Shown piece by piece: positions 39,201-48,436 of a stretch of DNA of 64,000 nucleotides (within the stretch, counting starts at the first letter, position 1; each line of letters opens with the position of its first letter). The DNA is taken from contig NC_009044.1 of NCBI RefSeq assembly GCF_000209165.1, positions 1,116,001 to 1,180,000 on the forward strand, given 5' to 3'. This DNA comes from Scheffersomyces stipitis CBS 6054 (lineage: Eukaryota; Ascomycota; Pichiomycetes; Serinales; Debaryomycetaceae). The notes below the pieces were generated by a model. That model did not search any database. It was not told the DNA's origin and saw only the letters and a program-made list of their open reading frames with translations. The translations under genes were made by a program, and so were the position numbers.

Positions 39201-39909
39201 TGGCGCTGCATCGCTTGTATCCTCGGTTCAATCAGAAGAAGATAACGAGCCTGAGATTTCGATCAAAATTGCAGATTTAGGAAATGCTACCTTCACTCAT
39301 CACCATTTTACGAATCAAATCCAGACTCGTCAATACAGATCTCCGGAAATCATCCTCAAGTACAAAACCTGGGGTTCGTCCACAGACTTGTGGTCTATTG
39401 GGTGTATCATTTTTGAATTGATTACAGGTGATTATTTGTTTGACCCTCACGACGGCAAGTACTTTGATAAGGATGAAGATCATTTGGCACAAATAGTTGA
39501 ATTGTTGGGCGCATTTCCTTCCGACGAGTACCTCATTGACTGTAAGTTGACATCAAAATACTTCAAATTGGATCCGAAGACAAATCAGATAATTTTCAAA
39601 AATATTGATAATTTGAAGTTCTGGGGCTTGGAAGAAGTCTTTATCGAGAAGTATAAATTCAAGAAGGACGACATCCAGGTTAAATTGATAAGTGATTTGA
39701 TTTTAAAATGCTTACGTTACGGATTAGACGATAGATACGATTGCCGCTCCTTAATTAATCATCCATGGCTACGTGATGATGCTGATTTTATGAATGCTGA
39801 TCAGTTTGATGTGCCACTAGAAGAAGAACTTCAGAATATGCTTAACATTCATGACGATTTCCCTGGCTACACTTGCGTGACATGCGAAGACATGGAAGAA
39901 GGAGAATAA
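36256..39909 (+). CDS. SKY1: SR-protein kinase Sky1/SRPK family
   Basis: 1217 aa from ATG 36256; the open frame extends one codon upstream as GTG. Residues 1 to about 500 are a low-complexity Ser/Asn/acidic region. The kinase starts near residue 518 with LRKLGWGHFSTVWLAK and the lysine segment YVAIKFVKS. The catalytic loop is HTDLKPENIL (about 821) and the Mg loop is ADLGNATF (about 1005), both in the SRPK-specific form (HTDxKPEN, DLG). As in SRPKs, the kinase core is split by long inserts, here before and after the catalytic loop. S. cerevisiae Sky1 phosphorylates RS-rich proteins such as Npl3 and affects polyamine and ion tolerance. The long N-terminus is much larger than in S. cerevisiae (742 aa protein). 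Confidence 0.92.
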   Translation: MLLINRNSNSKLLAQESRQHVGEPSLTPASTHPTPLVTASSDHIQKHGTQTPASAPLSTVSSITLSNPSHNHNHNPPEKKLMPKLNFGGLFKRLGGSQSNTNSTNASSVNVNINGNNVGSVLNVGSTNHKQNNHPSDNVNINNDTFRLATAEDDEIVNESSSGSDARNQEATIVITSAGSSNTESKLKSHATSISSSTTATDDFDQKQNIVATPKSILDDANHITIIPSYDDEDEDIMENEDEDEDEVDEEQNSNDFANENANDNYYDQHLNLPGSTIKDRKKRMSTASSTLTSGSVNNSNLLTSDYINNYTHHINDQERYTSFTAECISLQNSEMTSHLDVDSENQLMIINTIATPPGDGFFDPSQTAGGVYSFNTNSTATSSVTHLTSPPQQPNLEPAPKRNLRNLLRLATFTGGSNNLVHSQRHNTHSNNPHNNNSNSNRKHRSRHSEEDSEDSEEADEFDEYDSFSDPAAYLSELESDLNFDPKNEENEFDYKVGGYHPVTKGETYYLKNFPQREYIILRKLGWGHFSTVWLAKSRYNPGLANVSDMPTSLVDTSEYYVAIKFVKSNKNYLEAAEDEIKILKCLNDPITYGNHLGFKHKQYFSTTVTHPQAHPGYKHIMTLIDDFQIVGPHGNHICMVFEILGENVLNLIYKYKQFYNNVQLQIKKNSECPSIQEEKYSNPESNSMKFSKWDTRIFSKKKNSKSMLSLGLNLKSNSSKSNGSNATALGNGNAPLTTGPPSTTYSAPVPANILEHVESSFASESDEDLDKKIKNMNSESLMKLIEKSKQLSGIPLNLVRQIVKQILLGMDYMHHCGVIHTDLKPENILIEIKDIDKLIKLIEHQKVSKMNSASASNSRRSSLFRKNSSNSTKVIKKVTSTSLSNTPRNQSLASNNSIVSNSFYYKKSKNSALGKYESPIRSSKPLCSSISSDIFFKDVEFQDDQNSDTQHRRTHSLPKTISPKNVTSSITKEKTAVELTGAASLVSSVQSEEDNEPEISIKIADLGNATFTHHHFTNQIQTRQYRSPEIILKYKTWGSSTDLWSIGCIIFELITGDYLFDPHDGKYFDKDEDHLAQIVELLGAFPSDEYLIDCKLTSKYFKLDPKTNQIIFKNIDNLKFWGLEEVFIEKYKFKKDDIQVKLISDLILKCLRYGLDDRYDCRSLINHPWLRDDADFMNADQFDVPLEEELQNMLNIHDDFPGYTCVTCEDMEEGE

Positions 39910-40137
39910 ACTTATCCGCACAATGCAAATAACAAACATTACTATAGATATTACAAAAAAGTTGTTGTTTCCAGCTGTCACCAGAGCGAAACAAATTGTT
40001 TTTATTACATTTCTTACATTTATTTCAATTACAGGGGGGTTATTAGTTATATTATATTTGGCGAAAGAATATAGTCGGTTATTATACAACATTACAAGTA
40101 CTATACTATGTCGTAGAAACTAATAGAGCACCCAGAC

Positions 40138-41136
40138 TCATCGTAATGGTTTACATATAAATCTGTGGTTCTGTAGAGTCAGTATTTCAAAATCTTCGTC
40201 AGAAGACAAATCAACATAGGAATCATAATCTGAATCGATTGTAGGATCCCTCTTGATCGGTGCCTTAGGCGTGTATTGGCTTTTGTCTGATCTGGAGCCT
40301 TTTTGAAATTCTTCTACAGCAGAGGGGACATTTGCTTTCTGTTTATCGTCACCAGTATCATCCACATCATTAATATCGTTTTTGTCATTATTGTCGTTAG
40401 TATCATCAATCTTTTCGGGATTTGGTGGAGTTTTCTGTTTGGATTCCTTTTCTCCTACAAATTTCTTGGATAATCTCTTGTCATTGAGCAACTCGTGAGC
40501 CGATTTCATTTTAAAATCCTCATGATCCTCCTCGTCCACTTCTTCTTCATTGTATGAGAGTTTTATTGTAGGTTTCTTTTCCTTTCTAGATTTCTTTTTC
40601 AGTGGTTCATCTTGTACTGATACTTCTGCTTCATCAGCTATTAAGTCGTCAAAGTAAGGAGTTATTATTTCCACATCTTTAACTACAGCAGGATAAACCG
40701 GCACGTTGTTCTCGTCCAACTCGCTGTCAGCAATCTTTATCACGTTGTAGAATGTTTCACCTTCCACTCGGCCGATAATAGTGTATTTATCGTTGTACAG
40801 GGGTAACTCTACCAAAGTAATGAAGAACGAAGCTACAGTATGGTTATTTCGCAGATCTTCATTTTTCCTAGCGACACCAACCAGGCCCCTTCGACCGAAA
40901 CGAATACGACTATTGAACTCATCTCTCATGTCAAATTGTGCATCTTGTGGAACTTCAAGCTGCACCAACAGCTTCAAAATAGAAGTGAACTTCTGGCCAT
41001 TGAATTTCTTATTTACGCATCTCTGAAGAAATGCGCGACTGAGAGTGGGAATCTCTTTGGCCCAAAGCTGTATCTCAATTGGTCCCCTGGAAGTTTGGAA
41101 TATCACTTTTGCTGTCGTAGGCGGTTCCAACGACAT
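40138..41136 (-). CDS. CWC27: spliceosome-associated cyclophilin Cwc27
   Basis: 332 aa. The N-terminus MSLEPPTTAKVIFQTSRGPI matches the Cwc27 cyclophilins, and the cyclophilin-like domain spans about 1-165. Catalytic-site residues of active cyclophilins appear degenerate: the segment NHTVASFFITL stands where many have NGSQFFIT. This fits the poorly active or inactive nature reported for Cwc27. The C-terminal half is charged and Lys/Asp/Glu-rich with low complexity, and probably binds spliceosome partners (Cwc22 in other organisms). It ends convergent with SKY1. Confidence 0.9.
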   Translation of the reverse strand: MSLEPPTTAKVIFQTSRGPIEIQLWAKEIPTLSRAFLQRCVNKKFNGQKFTSILKLLVQLEVPQDAQFDMRDEFNSRIRFGRRGLVGVARKNEDLRNNHTVASFFITLVELPLYNDKYTIIGRVEGETFYNVIKIADSELDENNVPVYPAVVKDVEIITPYFDDLIADEAEVSVQDEPLKKKSRKEKKPTIKLSYNEEEVDEEDHEDFKMKSAHELLNDKRLSKKFVGEKESKQKTPPNPEKIDDTNDNNDKNDINDVDDTGDDKQKANVPSAVEEFQKGSRSDKSQYTPKAPIKRDPTIDSDYDSYVDLSSDEDFEILTLQNHRFICKPLR

Positions 41137-41934
41137 TTGTAGGAGTGTTTACTAATATGTTGTTAATGTATCTTGGTTCCTTATTTGATTGTGAATAAAT
41201 CTACAATTTTTCACATCTTAATTTTTGTAGATTGTATTTGGGCCCTGTATACGAGGCTGTTGTATGGAGTTACAAGCTACAGAGGAATTGCAAAAAATGA
41301 TTCCATCAGCGGCAAAAAGGGTTCAAAAAGGGAAAAATGGAATTGTTTCTTCAAACAGGGAAGTTCAGAAAGACTCAAAGGTTATGGTGTGCTTTCTCAG
41401 TCAGTGAAATAATGAATTCCTGAAGAGTCTATGATTTTGCACAGTTTCTTTTGCATTTCACCAGGTTCCTCGAGGAATATCAATTATTTTTCGTACTTTC
41501 AAAGAAACTACTCTAATTGAAGCATCCAATCCATCTTAGGCCCCTCAAAGTATATTAATATCCTTTTTATTACAGATCAATCTCTCTGTTCAACAGCTAT
41601 ATATTATGCTTCAATCCGGGTAACACCTGCACACAACCAACCAATGATGAAGTGAGAAATTTTGATTTCACCATAATGTATAATGGACTCCATACAAAGA
41701 GTTCAAAAGATAACCCAATAGAATTGAGCTGAACTCGAACCGTAGCGTGTGGCAGAATTTGATATCGAATATCTTCCATATCCAGACTTTCAGCTAGTAC
41801 TGTTTTTACTTTTTGTCACCATTATCAACTTTGTACGAAGGTATAGAATTATTCGGTAAAGTTTCTAGACTCGTACCAACTCCTTAGCATACAAAAAGTC
41901 ATCAAATAATCACCAAATTCGCATAAAACCCAAG
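41137..41934. other. divergent promoter region, CWC27 and NUMM
   Basis: About 800 bp, AT-rich. Short frames only. An ATGATGA at about 41643 and a CTGA at about 41731 look like snoRNA boxes, but no terminal stem forms, so I did not call an RNA. Confidence 0.55.
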
Positions 41935-42390
41935 ATGTTGAGAATAAACACCGTAAGACGTTTAGCATTTGTTCGTTTGAACTCCACTGCTGCCCCAGCA
42001 ATCAAGAAGACATCTACTGGATTATCCAGAGAAGAATTGCAGAGCCAAGAGGTTGCGAATCAAGCTCCCAATAGAAACGTCACTTGGTCGCCTACCCAGG
42101 AATCTAGATTAGAGATCATCAGCAAATATCCACACAGATTTGTGCAAAGAGACTTGGAAGCACAGCCTAGACCATATGCGGCCATCGACTTGATTGCCAA
42201 GGAGCCAGTGAGATACTTGACTCACGACGAAGGTAACGTAGCTGTCTGTGACGGAAACAGAGGAAGTACATTGCAAGGCCATCCTAAGGTGTTTATCAAT
42301 TTAGACCAGCCAAAGGCTCACACCTGTGGCTACTGTGGGTTGAGATACGCTAAGGATGAGTTCAAAGCACAAATCGAAGCAGAAGCCTAA
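41935..42390 (+). CDS. NUMM: mitochondrial complex I zinc-finger subunit (NDUFS6/NUMM)
   Basis: 151 aa. The first about 30 residues are Arg-rich with no acidic residue (MLRINTVRRLAFVRLNS), a mitochondrial presequence. The C-terminal part holds the conserved zinc site: C105 (in AVCDGNRG), H116 (in QGHPKVFINLD), C131 and C134 (in HTCGYCGLRY). This is the signature of the 13-kDa complex I subunit (NDUFS6 in animals, NUMM in Yarrowia), needed for a late step of complex I assembly. Its presence shows the organism has proton-pumping NADH dehydrogenase, which Saccharomyces lacks. Confidence 0.95.
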   Translation: MLRINTVRRLAFVRLNSTAAPAIKKTSTGLSREELQSQEVANQAPNRNVTWSPTQESRLEIISKYPHRFVQRDLEAQPRPYAAIDLIAKEPVRYLTHDEGNVAVCDGNRGSTLQGHPKVFINLDQPKAHTCGYCGLRYAKDEFKAQIEAEA

Positions 42391-43235
42391 TATTATGAAG
42401 TTCTAAAGCAGTCGACAAGGATTGGATTATAGATGAAAAAACAAGGATGAAATTGCAGATAATGACATCGACATATTGTTGTTAGCTATCAATATGCTCG
42501 CTTTATATCGGTATCGATTTTATGGTATCGTTATAATGTCACAGCATTCCAAGAGATTGTCTTCTATTAATTCACTAATTGCCGATTTGCAAGAATGGTT
42601 ATTCATTTCAAAATCATTATCATAGCTGTTTCTAATCATTATATAGAAGTAGTTGAACCCACTCCTGATCATATGGAGCTTAACATTCTCACAATTCTTT
42701 TTATACAAATATTGCACGAAATATTTATTCGCACAAGATTAGCCTTAAGTAAATACTCTAGAGTGAGTCTAGACAACAAGGCCAAAGCATTTACTACTAT
42801 ATAACCCCACAGGATACTATCATTAGATTAGAATACAAATCTCGTATTGCTACCATATACGACTCGTTTGGAATAGTCGTATCCGCTTAATGTGTCATCG
42901 TATGGACAGAGTCATCAGAGTCAACTGACGTATTTCTACGGAAGAACGGAGTCTGAAAAATACGATATCGGATATGGAGTCACACAGCAAGAACACCAAA
43001 TTATCCCTTCGTTTTATCTCTTTACATCACTTATTCTTTCTAGATTCAGAACAAGTTACTTGAAGGTTTACGTTTATTAGTATTTATTATTTTTTCCAAG
43101 CTTGCAACAAGAATTGAACGGACTTTCTTTTGACTTTTATAATTGCCCCGGAGTTTTACTTCACTTTCTACTCCTTGAAATTTCAGTCATTTCATGAATA
43201 CACAATTCCTTTTCATAATTTCATAATTTTCTACA
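42391..43235. other. intergenic, 845 bp
   Basis: AT-rich region between NUMM and the LrgAB gene, probably terminator plus promoter. Short frames at 42520-42804 look like chance. I see no RNA gene or repeat. Confidence 0.55.
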
Positions 43236-45353
43236 ATGTCGCTTACAGATGTTTCGGATTCGATATCGGTGGTAGTGACCGAGACATCTCAGTCTTCAGC
43301 AGTCTTTCAGAGACAAGATCCCTCGTTTGATTCCGGAATAGCGCCAGTATACGAGGATGTAGAAGATCAAAAAGATACAGAAACTTCCTTCTGGTACAAC
43401 CTCAAACTCTCGGACATCACCCGTGGAGTAATATACGGGATTTATTACTCACGGCAGCATTTATTCCACTCATACTTTATCATTCCTCTTGGGATCATTG
43501 TACTATTCGCAGTATTGTACGGTTTGAACCAGATCCTAGCCAACGTAATCCGGATTCGGTTTCCAGCCTCAGTATTGGGCATGTTGATTAATCTTGTAGT
43601 GTTAGTTGTTCTCAACTTGGTAGCAAACATTAGACTGAACCATCCGGAAAAAGGAGGTGTTCTCACTAGCATCAGCAAGGGTTCTGCTTGGCTCTTGACA
43701 AACTATTTGACAATAACGAAACCGCCCATGAACTTCTCGTTGAAGTGGATCAACGTTTTCTTCATTCCCTCGTTTATCATCTTGCCTCTTTCTGACCCTA
43801 TCACGTTCATGGAGTGTCTCAAGATCGCTGGTGTGTTTGTTTTTGGTTTTCTACTTTTGTTTTGTGTGGACGTCTATGCCATCATTGGCTTGAAATGGAC
43901 ACTTAACCATTTTGGAATCTTCCGCGACGACACGAAAGTATCCGAGGCCACAAACTCAGACGATGAAACCAACAACGACGAAGAGAGTGAAAATGAGGAT
44001 ATTGAGTTAGAAATTATTCCTTCTAGAGGTTTCAATTCTCATATGAGAGACGATATCACCACTATTGATATCCAGAGCTTGCATCCTACGCGAACTGAGC
44101 CTAGTAACAATGTTATTCGTCATAGCTCAGTATCCGAAAACCCATTCGACGGAGGAAATGTCTCTACATTGAGCGAGTTGACTCCAGAAAACCTCATTCA
44201 TCCTGCTCCCATACATCAAAGAGCTCACAGCATTGCAACACCAGACCCGCATTTGCAATTACGTTCCCCAGATTCGGCTCCTACCATTATGGTTTCACCG
44301 GAAAGCGAAGACGAAATTGAATTTGATAGAAACAGTGCACGGCTGTCATCAGATACAGTTGCTTCTTCTGAGATTTTCTCTCCCAAGCTCAGTGAAAAGT
44401 CGAAAAAAATTGTAGTCTTCATCACTTCGTATTTCGATTGGATATTGTATTGTGTTCTCTTTGTTGTTTCGCTTCCCTTATACTACATTTCGTCACTACA
44501 TGTGTTCTTGCCGTATCATTTGGGTATCACTATCTTGGCTTACTATATAGCTTTGCTCATTCCTCAAAAATGGCCCTCCACCAAAAAGTTCGCTCATCCC
44601 ATCTTGATCCTGACGCTTGAAATCCTTTTCGTGTGTTTCATAGGCTCTCTCATCTACCATAGAGGTGAACTCAAAGGATTTCTCGATGACTTGCGCTTCT
44701 ATAAGACTGGCAAAAATTACTTAAACTTGTTCAACAACCAAATCATGCTTGACAATGGGCAACAGTCTTCAATACCAGACGATAACTTCACAGCCACACC
44801 CATCTGGCCCGGTTGCGGCGATGTCCTCAGTTCTCTCATGGATATCTCCATTGTCTCGTTATCTTTGCCAATGTTCACGCATAGAAAGGACTTCGTTCGC
44901 AACTTCTGGGTCTTGATGCCCCCTATACTTTTATCAGTTGCGCTTACGTTTTTCATTTACCCCGTAGTCAGCTTCAATATCGGCATCGAGTCGGAGCGGT
45001 CGATAGGGTTCATAGGCCGTTCCGTTACTCTTGCACTCGGCACGCCGTTGATAGAGGGACTCGGAGGTTCAGTATCGCTCATGGCTGTTTGCACTATTCT
45101 CAGTGGAATCTGTGGGGTGCTTATCGGAGATACTCTTTTCGACTTATTGCGCGTCGCCAAAAACGATTACGTCACACGAGGTGTAAGTCTTGGAATAAAT
45201 TGTGGAGCTATTGCTACAGCCCATTTGCTCAACGTAGACCCAAGAGCAGCCTCCATGAGCTCATTGAGCTTCAGCGTTTTTGGCACTGTCATGGTCGTCA
45301 TGGCCAGCGTGGGTGCTGTCAGAGACATGATCCGGAGCTGGGTAGGACTATAG
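43236..45353 (+). CDS. LrgA/LrgB fusion membrane protein (PLGG1-like)
   Basis: 705 aa. Residues about 75-235 form an LrgA-like half with several spans; the segment ILANVIRIRFPASVLGMLINL resembles CidA/LrgA. A long acidic Ser-rich loop (about 235-385) follows. Residues about 390-705 form the LrgB half, with GTPLIEGLGGSVSLMAVCTILSGICGVLIGDTL and GVSLGINCGAIATAHLLNVDPRAASMSSL, the LrgB hallmark. Plants have a plastid glycolate/glycerate carrier (PLGG1) with the same LrgA-LrgB fusion, and some fungi have homologues of unknown role. I therefore propose a carrier for a small organic acid; the substrate and membrane are unknown. S. cerevisiae has no homologue that I know of. Confidence 0.82.
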   Translation: MSLTDVSDSISVVVTETSQSSAVFQRQDPSFDSGIAPVYEDVEDQKDTETSFWYNLKLSDITRGVIYGIYYSRQHLFHSYFIIPLGIIVLFAVLYGLNQILANVIRIRFPASVLGMLINLVVLVVLNLVANIRLNHPEKGGVLTSISKGSAWLLTNYLTITKPPMNFSLKWINVFFIPSFIILPLSDPITFMECLKIAGVFVFGFLLLFCVDVYAIIGLKWTLNHFGIFRDDTKVSEATNSDDETNNDEESENEDIELEIIPSRGFNSHMRDDITTIDIQSLHPTRTEPSNNVIRHSSVSENPFDGGNVSTLSELTPENLIHPAPIHQRAHSIATPDPHLQLRSPDSAPTIMVSPESEDEIEFDRNSARLSSDTVASSEIFSPKLSEKSKKIVVFITSYFDWILYCVLFVVSLPLYYISSLHVFLPYHLGITILAYYIALLIPQKWPSTKKFAHPILILTLEILFVCFIGSLIYHRGELKGFLDDLRFYKTGKNYLNLFNNQIMLDNGQQSSIPDDNFTATPIWPGCGDVLSSLMDISIVSLSLPMFTHRKDFVRNFWVLMPPILLSVALTFFIYPVVSFNIGIESERSIGFIGRSVTLALGTPLIEGLGGSVSLMAVCTILSGICGVLIGDTLFDLLRVAKNDYVTRGVSLGINCGAIATAHLLNVDPRAASMSSLSFSVFGTVMVVMASVGAVRDMIRSWVGL

Positions 45354-45372
45354 TATACGATCTAGAATTCAT

Positions 45373-45378
45373 CACGTG
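45373..45378. promoter_or_regulatory. E-box CACGTG between LrgAB gene and RNH202
   Basis: Reads TCACGTGA, a perfect palindrome, 118 bp upstream of RNH202 and 20 bp after the LrgAB stop. It is a good bHLH (Cbf1-type) site by sequence alone; function is not shown. Confidence 0.45.
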
Positions 45379-45495
45379 ACACGCGTCTGAAAATTTCAGA
45401 TATTAGTATGGTTAATATATTTATCAAGATTTAAATCTATAAATGATAATTACATCTTATCAGGCCACCTTGAAACATTAATAGAGCGGATTGCC

Positions 45496-46476
45496 ATGAG
45501 CATGTCGCGTTTTCTTGTGGACTCGAACAGTCGTGTAATTTTGCTTCCCAAATCGGAAACGCCGGTCACATACAAAGTCGTAGATTTGCCTACTTCCAGA
45601 GATCTTACACTGTACAATTCGTATTTGCTAGACAAAGACACCTTATACGAGCTTGGAGATGTGCGAAACGACAACCCATATGTGAAGAAGGAGAATATGC
45701 CGTTGTTGAAAAACGGCGATGCAGTCAAATCCTTTATCTTCGAAGATGAACAAAATGGTGAAGGAGCCATCATACAATCCAGTAGCGTTATAGTGAGCAG
45801 CAAGTTCGATCTTGCCTGGCTCCTAATTGCCATTTTCTACAAGCATAATCAGTTTTCGAAAAACTACATTTCTGCCGAGGATGTCATGGACAAAATTGCT
45901 GGCGTCTTCAGTGGAAACGGAAATGATCAATGGGTACATAAAATTCCATACTTTTTATATGAGCAAAGCTTAGCAAAGATCTCTGAAAGTATAGATGAGA
46001 GTGGTGATAGCTTTTTCAAGTTTTCGTTGAAGAAGAGTTTTGAGTTTGTTGAAAAAAAAGTAGAACGTTTACAAACGTATTTTGCTAGTGGTGACAATTC
46101 TGTATTGGTGACTATCAAGGGGAAATTAACTGACACTACTCTTGCAGAGCATACAATTCCCGAGCCAATTTTGAAATCGATGGTGTTACGGTATGCTGTT
46201 GACTATGTTTGTGATTCGTATATAGGAAGTGAGTTCAAGAAGGAGTTTATTTCTTTTGTCAAATACGATTTCTCTGATCTTGACAAGTACCTTGATGTGT
46301 TACAGGAAAGGCAGAAGAACCTCCAGATCGTCGAATCCAACATGAATTCTGTAGCCCAGACGTCTGCTTCGGCTTCTAAGAAGAAGGTCGAACTTAAGAA
46401 AGGGAAGAAGAAGGAGGTCAAGAAGAAGGTAGCTGTGGGCAAAGGTGCGCTTGATGGATTCTTCAAGAAGGCCTAA
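45496..46476 (+). CDS. RNH202: RNase H2 subunit B, Rnh202
   Basis: 326 aa. It has the Ydr279/RNase H2B layout: N-terminal beta-barrel (SRVILLPKSE, YKVVDLPTSR), the conserved DLAWLLIAIF helix, then a helical C-terminus. A coiled Lys-rich tail ends in KGALDGFFKKA (316-326), which fits the PIP-box pattern Qxx[ILM]xx[FY][FY] except that Lys stands for Gln. The human RNASEH2B tail has such a PCNA-binding box. With Rnh201 and Rnh203 it removes ribonucleotides from DNA and RNA from hybrids. A second Met (third codon) is a possible start, but it changes little. Confidence 0.88.
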   Translation: MSMSRFLVDSNSRVILLPKSETPVTYKVVDLPTSRDLTLYNSYLLDKDTLYELGDVRNDNPYVKKENMPLLKNGDAVKSFIFEDEQNGEGAIIQSSSVIVSSKFDLAWLLIAIFYKHNQFSKNYISAEDVMDKIAGVFSGNGNDQWVHKIPYFLYEQSLAKISESIDESGDSFFKFSLKKSFEFVEKKVERLQTYFASGDNSVLVTIKGKLTDTTLAEHTIPEPILKSMVLRYAVDYVCDSYIGSEFKKEFISFVKYDFSDLDKYLDVLQERQKNLQIVESNMNSVAQTSASASKKKVELKKGKKKEVKKKVAVGKGALDGFFKKA

Positions 46477-46718
46477 CAGTTTGTTCATATAGATCACTTA
46501 CGATTAACGATAATATCATAAATCAGAAGAATCAATCAGCCAATATGGTCATAGATTGGAATCATGATCATAATCACAATTCAAAAGTCATAATGAACAA
46601 TTCATTATAAAATGCATATATCATTTTTCATAGAAATACACCATAACCATTACAGTCTTAATCATTCTCATATTCTTCATTTTCGTTCATTGTATATACA
46701 AGGTAGAATTACACCAAC

Positions 46719-47822
46719 TTACACATTCTTCTTGGCCTTGTTCAAGTTCTCGTAAAGCGACAAACCTGAAGTGATCATGCCTCCAAGATCTCCCAAATTC
46801 TGAGGTATGATGACAGTATTAGTCTCCTTAGCCAAGTTACCAAATTGTTTGATGTACTCTTGGGCCACTTGCAAGTTGACAGCCTCAGCACCGCCTGGCG
46901 TTTCTTTGATCGCTTGAGCAATCAATTTTAATCCCTTAGCTGTGGCTTCAGACTTGAGAAGAATCGATTGTGCTTCACCAGCAGCTTGGTTGATCTGTTC
47001 CTCTTTATTAGCTTCTGAAGCCAAAATGATCGATTGTTTTTCACCTTCAGAAATGTTGATTTTCGATTGTCTCTGACCCTCGGATTCTAAGATCTCGGCT
47101 CTTTTAGATCTCTCGGCGGAGACTTGACGGTGCATGGCATCGAGAACATTTTGAGGAGGGTGAATGTCTCTGATTTCGTATCTTAAGCATTCCACACCCC
47201 AATTGTCACGGGCAGCGTCGTTTATAACGTGGTTGATATTGTTATTCAACAACTGTCTTTCTTTCAACACGGCATCTAAGGTCATAGACCCGATTTCCGA
47301 TCTCATTGTAGTCTGAGCCAATTGACTGATAGCAAACTTGAAGTCCTCTACACCATAACTAGCCTTATATGGATCTATAACTTTGATATAGAGAATCCCG
47401 TCAAGCTCGAGCGATACATTATCGGACGTAATTGCATTCTGCGAAGGAATCTCAATAGCAGATTCTTTCAACGACTGGACATATGTGATCTTGTCAAGAA
47501 TAGGAATAAGAAAAGTGAGACCTGGTTGGAGGATGCGATGGAACTTTCCCATTCTTTCAACGACCCAGGCTGTCTGTTGTGGCACGAATCGGATTACTGT
47601 GTTGGTGGGTAACTGCTCTCTTTGGAAAAAATTCAACGTCGACAGATACCCGTTGGAATTGCCTCCGAGGTTTCGGGTGAAGTTAGCAGACAATGCGCCT
47701 GAATTGGACCTTGCGCGGGCAAACGCAGTCAAGAGATTGGAAGAGTTTGCTCTGGTGGCAATGGAGATAGCTCTGACGGGAACCATAGGCATCGCAGCTG
47801 ACTTGGCGATTGTGGAAATCAT
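46719..47822 (-). CDS. mitochondrial stomatin-like protein (SPFH/prohibitin family, STOML2 type)
   Basis: 367 aa. An Arg/Ala/Ser-rich N-terminus of about 50 residues looks like a mitochondrial presequence. The SPFH domain spans about 75-250, with FVPQQTAWVVERMGKFHRIL and LQPGLTFLIPILDKI at its start, typical of stomatin-like protein 2. A long helical coiled coil follows (RSKRAEILESEGQRQ, EGEKQSIILASEANKEEQINQA). Human STOML2 sits in the inner membrane, binds prohibitins and cardiolipin and stabilises membrane complexes; a similar role is inferred. S. cerevisiae lacks a close stomatin homologue. Confidence 0.9.
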   Translation of the reverse strand: MISTIAKSAAMPMVPVRAISIATRANSSNLLTAFARARSNSGALSANFTRNLGGNSNGYLSTLNFFQREQLPTNTVIRFVPQQTAWVVERMGKFHRILQPGLTFLIPILDKITYVQSLKESAIEIPSQNAITSDNVSLELDGILYIKVIDPYKASYGVEDFKFAISQLAQTTMRSEIGSMTLDAVLKERQLLNNNINHVINDAARDNWGVECLRYEIRDIHPPQNVLDAMHRQVSAERSKRAEILESEGQRQSKINISEGEKQSIILASEANKEEQINQAAGEAQSILLKSEATAKGLKLIAQAIKETPGGAEAVNLQVAQEYIKQFGNLAKETNTVIIPQNLGDLGGMITSGLSLYENLNKAKKNV

Positions 47823-48436
47823 TTTGTAGGGGATTGATACGGGGATTTTGCGAAGTCTAGAGAAGCTTGCCTGGAAAATGGGTAAAAAATTCTGCCAAAT
47901 TCTACAGATTTACAGAATGGTGAAATATTTCTGAACTGATCTAGTCTATGGAGTACAGTCTGGAAATGTAGCAATTCTATTTGGTTTTGTCGATAAGGTA
48001 TCACCAATTTCTACAATCTGGTAGATGCTGTATGGCGAGTTTGGTAAAATTAGAGGGAAGATTTGGTACTTCTGGTGCGTTCCGCCACTAAAAGAAGTTG
48101 AAGAATTGAGAATCTTGTCTCAACTTTTGTATGACATTTTAGTCTTCGTAGTTGGTGGTATTCTCGTTGACCGTTTGTGCAGGAGCGAGCATCCTATTTT
48201 TCAGTACCAAATATCAGAGAAGAGCTCATCTTGAATAAGAAGAACGATATATGTTACTGCTATAGAGTACACATTTGATAGACTGTTGCATATGGAATAG
48301 AGTCCGGATATAACTACAGCACAGTCACATCACTGTAATATAAAATTTTTTCTCTGGTGGAATTATCAATTCAATATACTCATTACATTTTTCATTAGCA
48401 TTTTTCATCTTTCACAAATTATCAACTTTCATAAAT
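47823..48436. other. divergent promoter region, stomatin and RRP45
   Basis: About 610 bp. An 'aaaattttttc' at about 48343-48353 resembles the RRPE element of ribosome-biogenesis and exosome genes, about 85 bp upstream of RRP45. The short ORFs are unconvincing. Confidence 0.5.

Noticed and set aside
41635..41740. Possible box C/D snoRNA (ATGATGA and CTGA)
   Set aside because: The boxes are at a plausible distance, but the flanks do not pair into a terminal stem and there is no conserved guide I could recognise.
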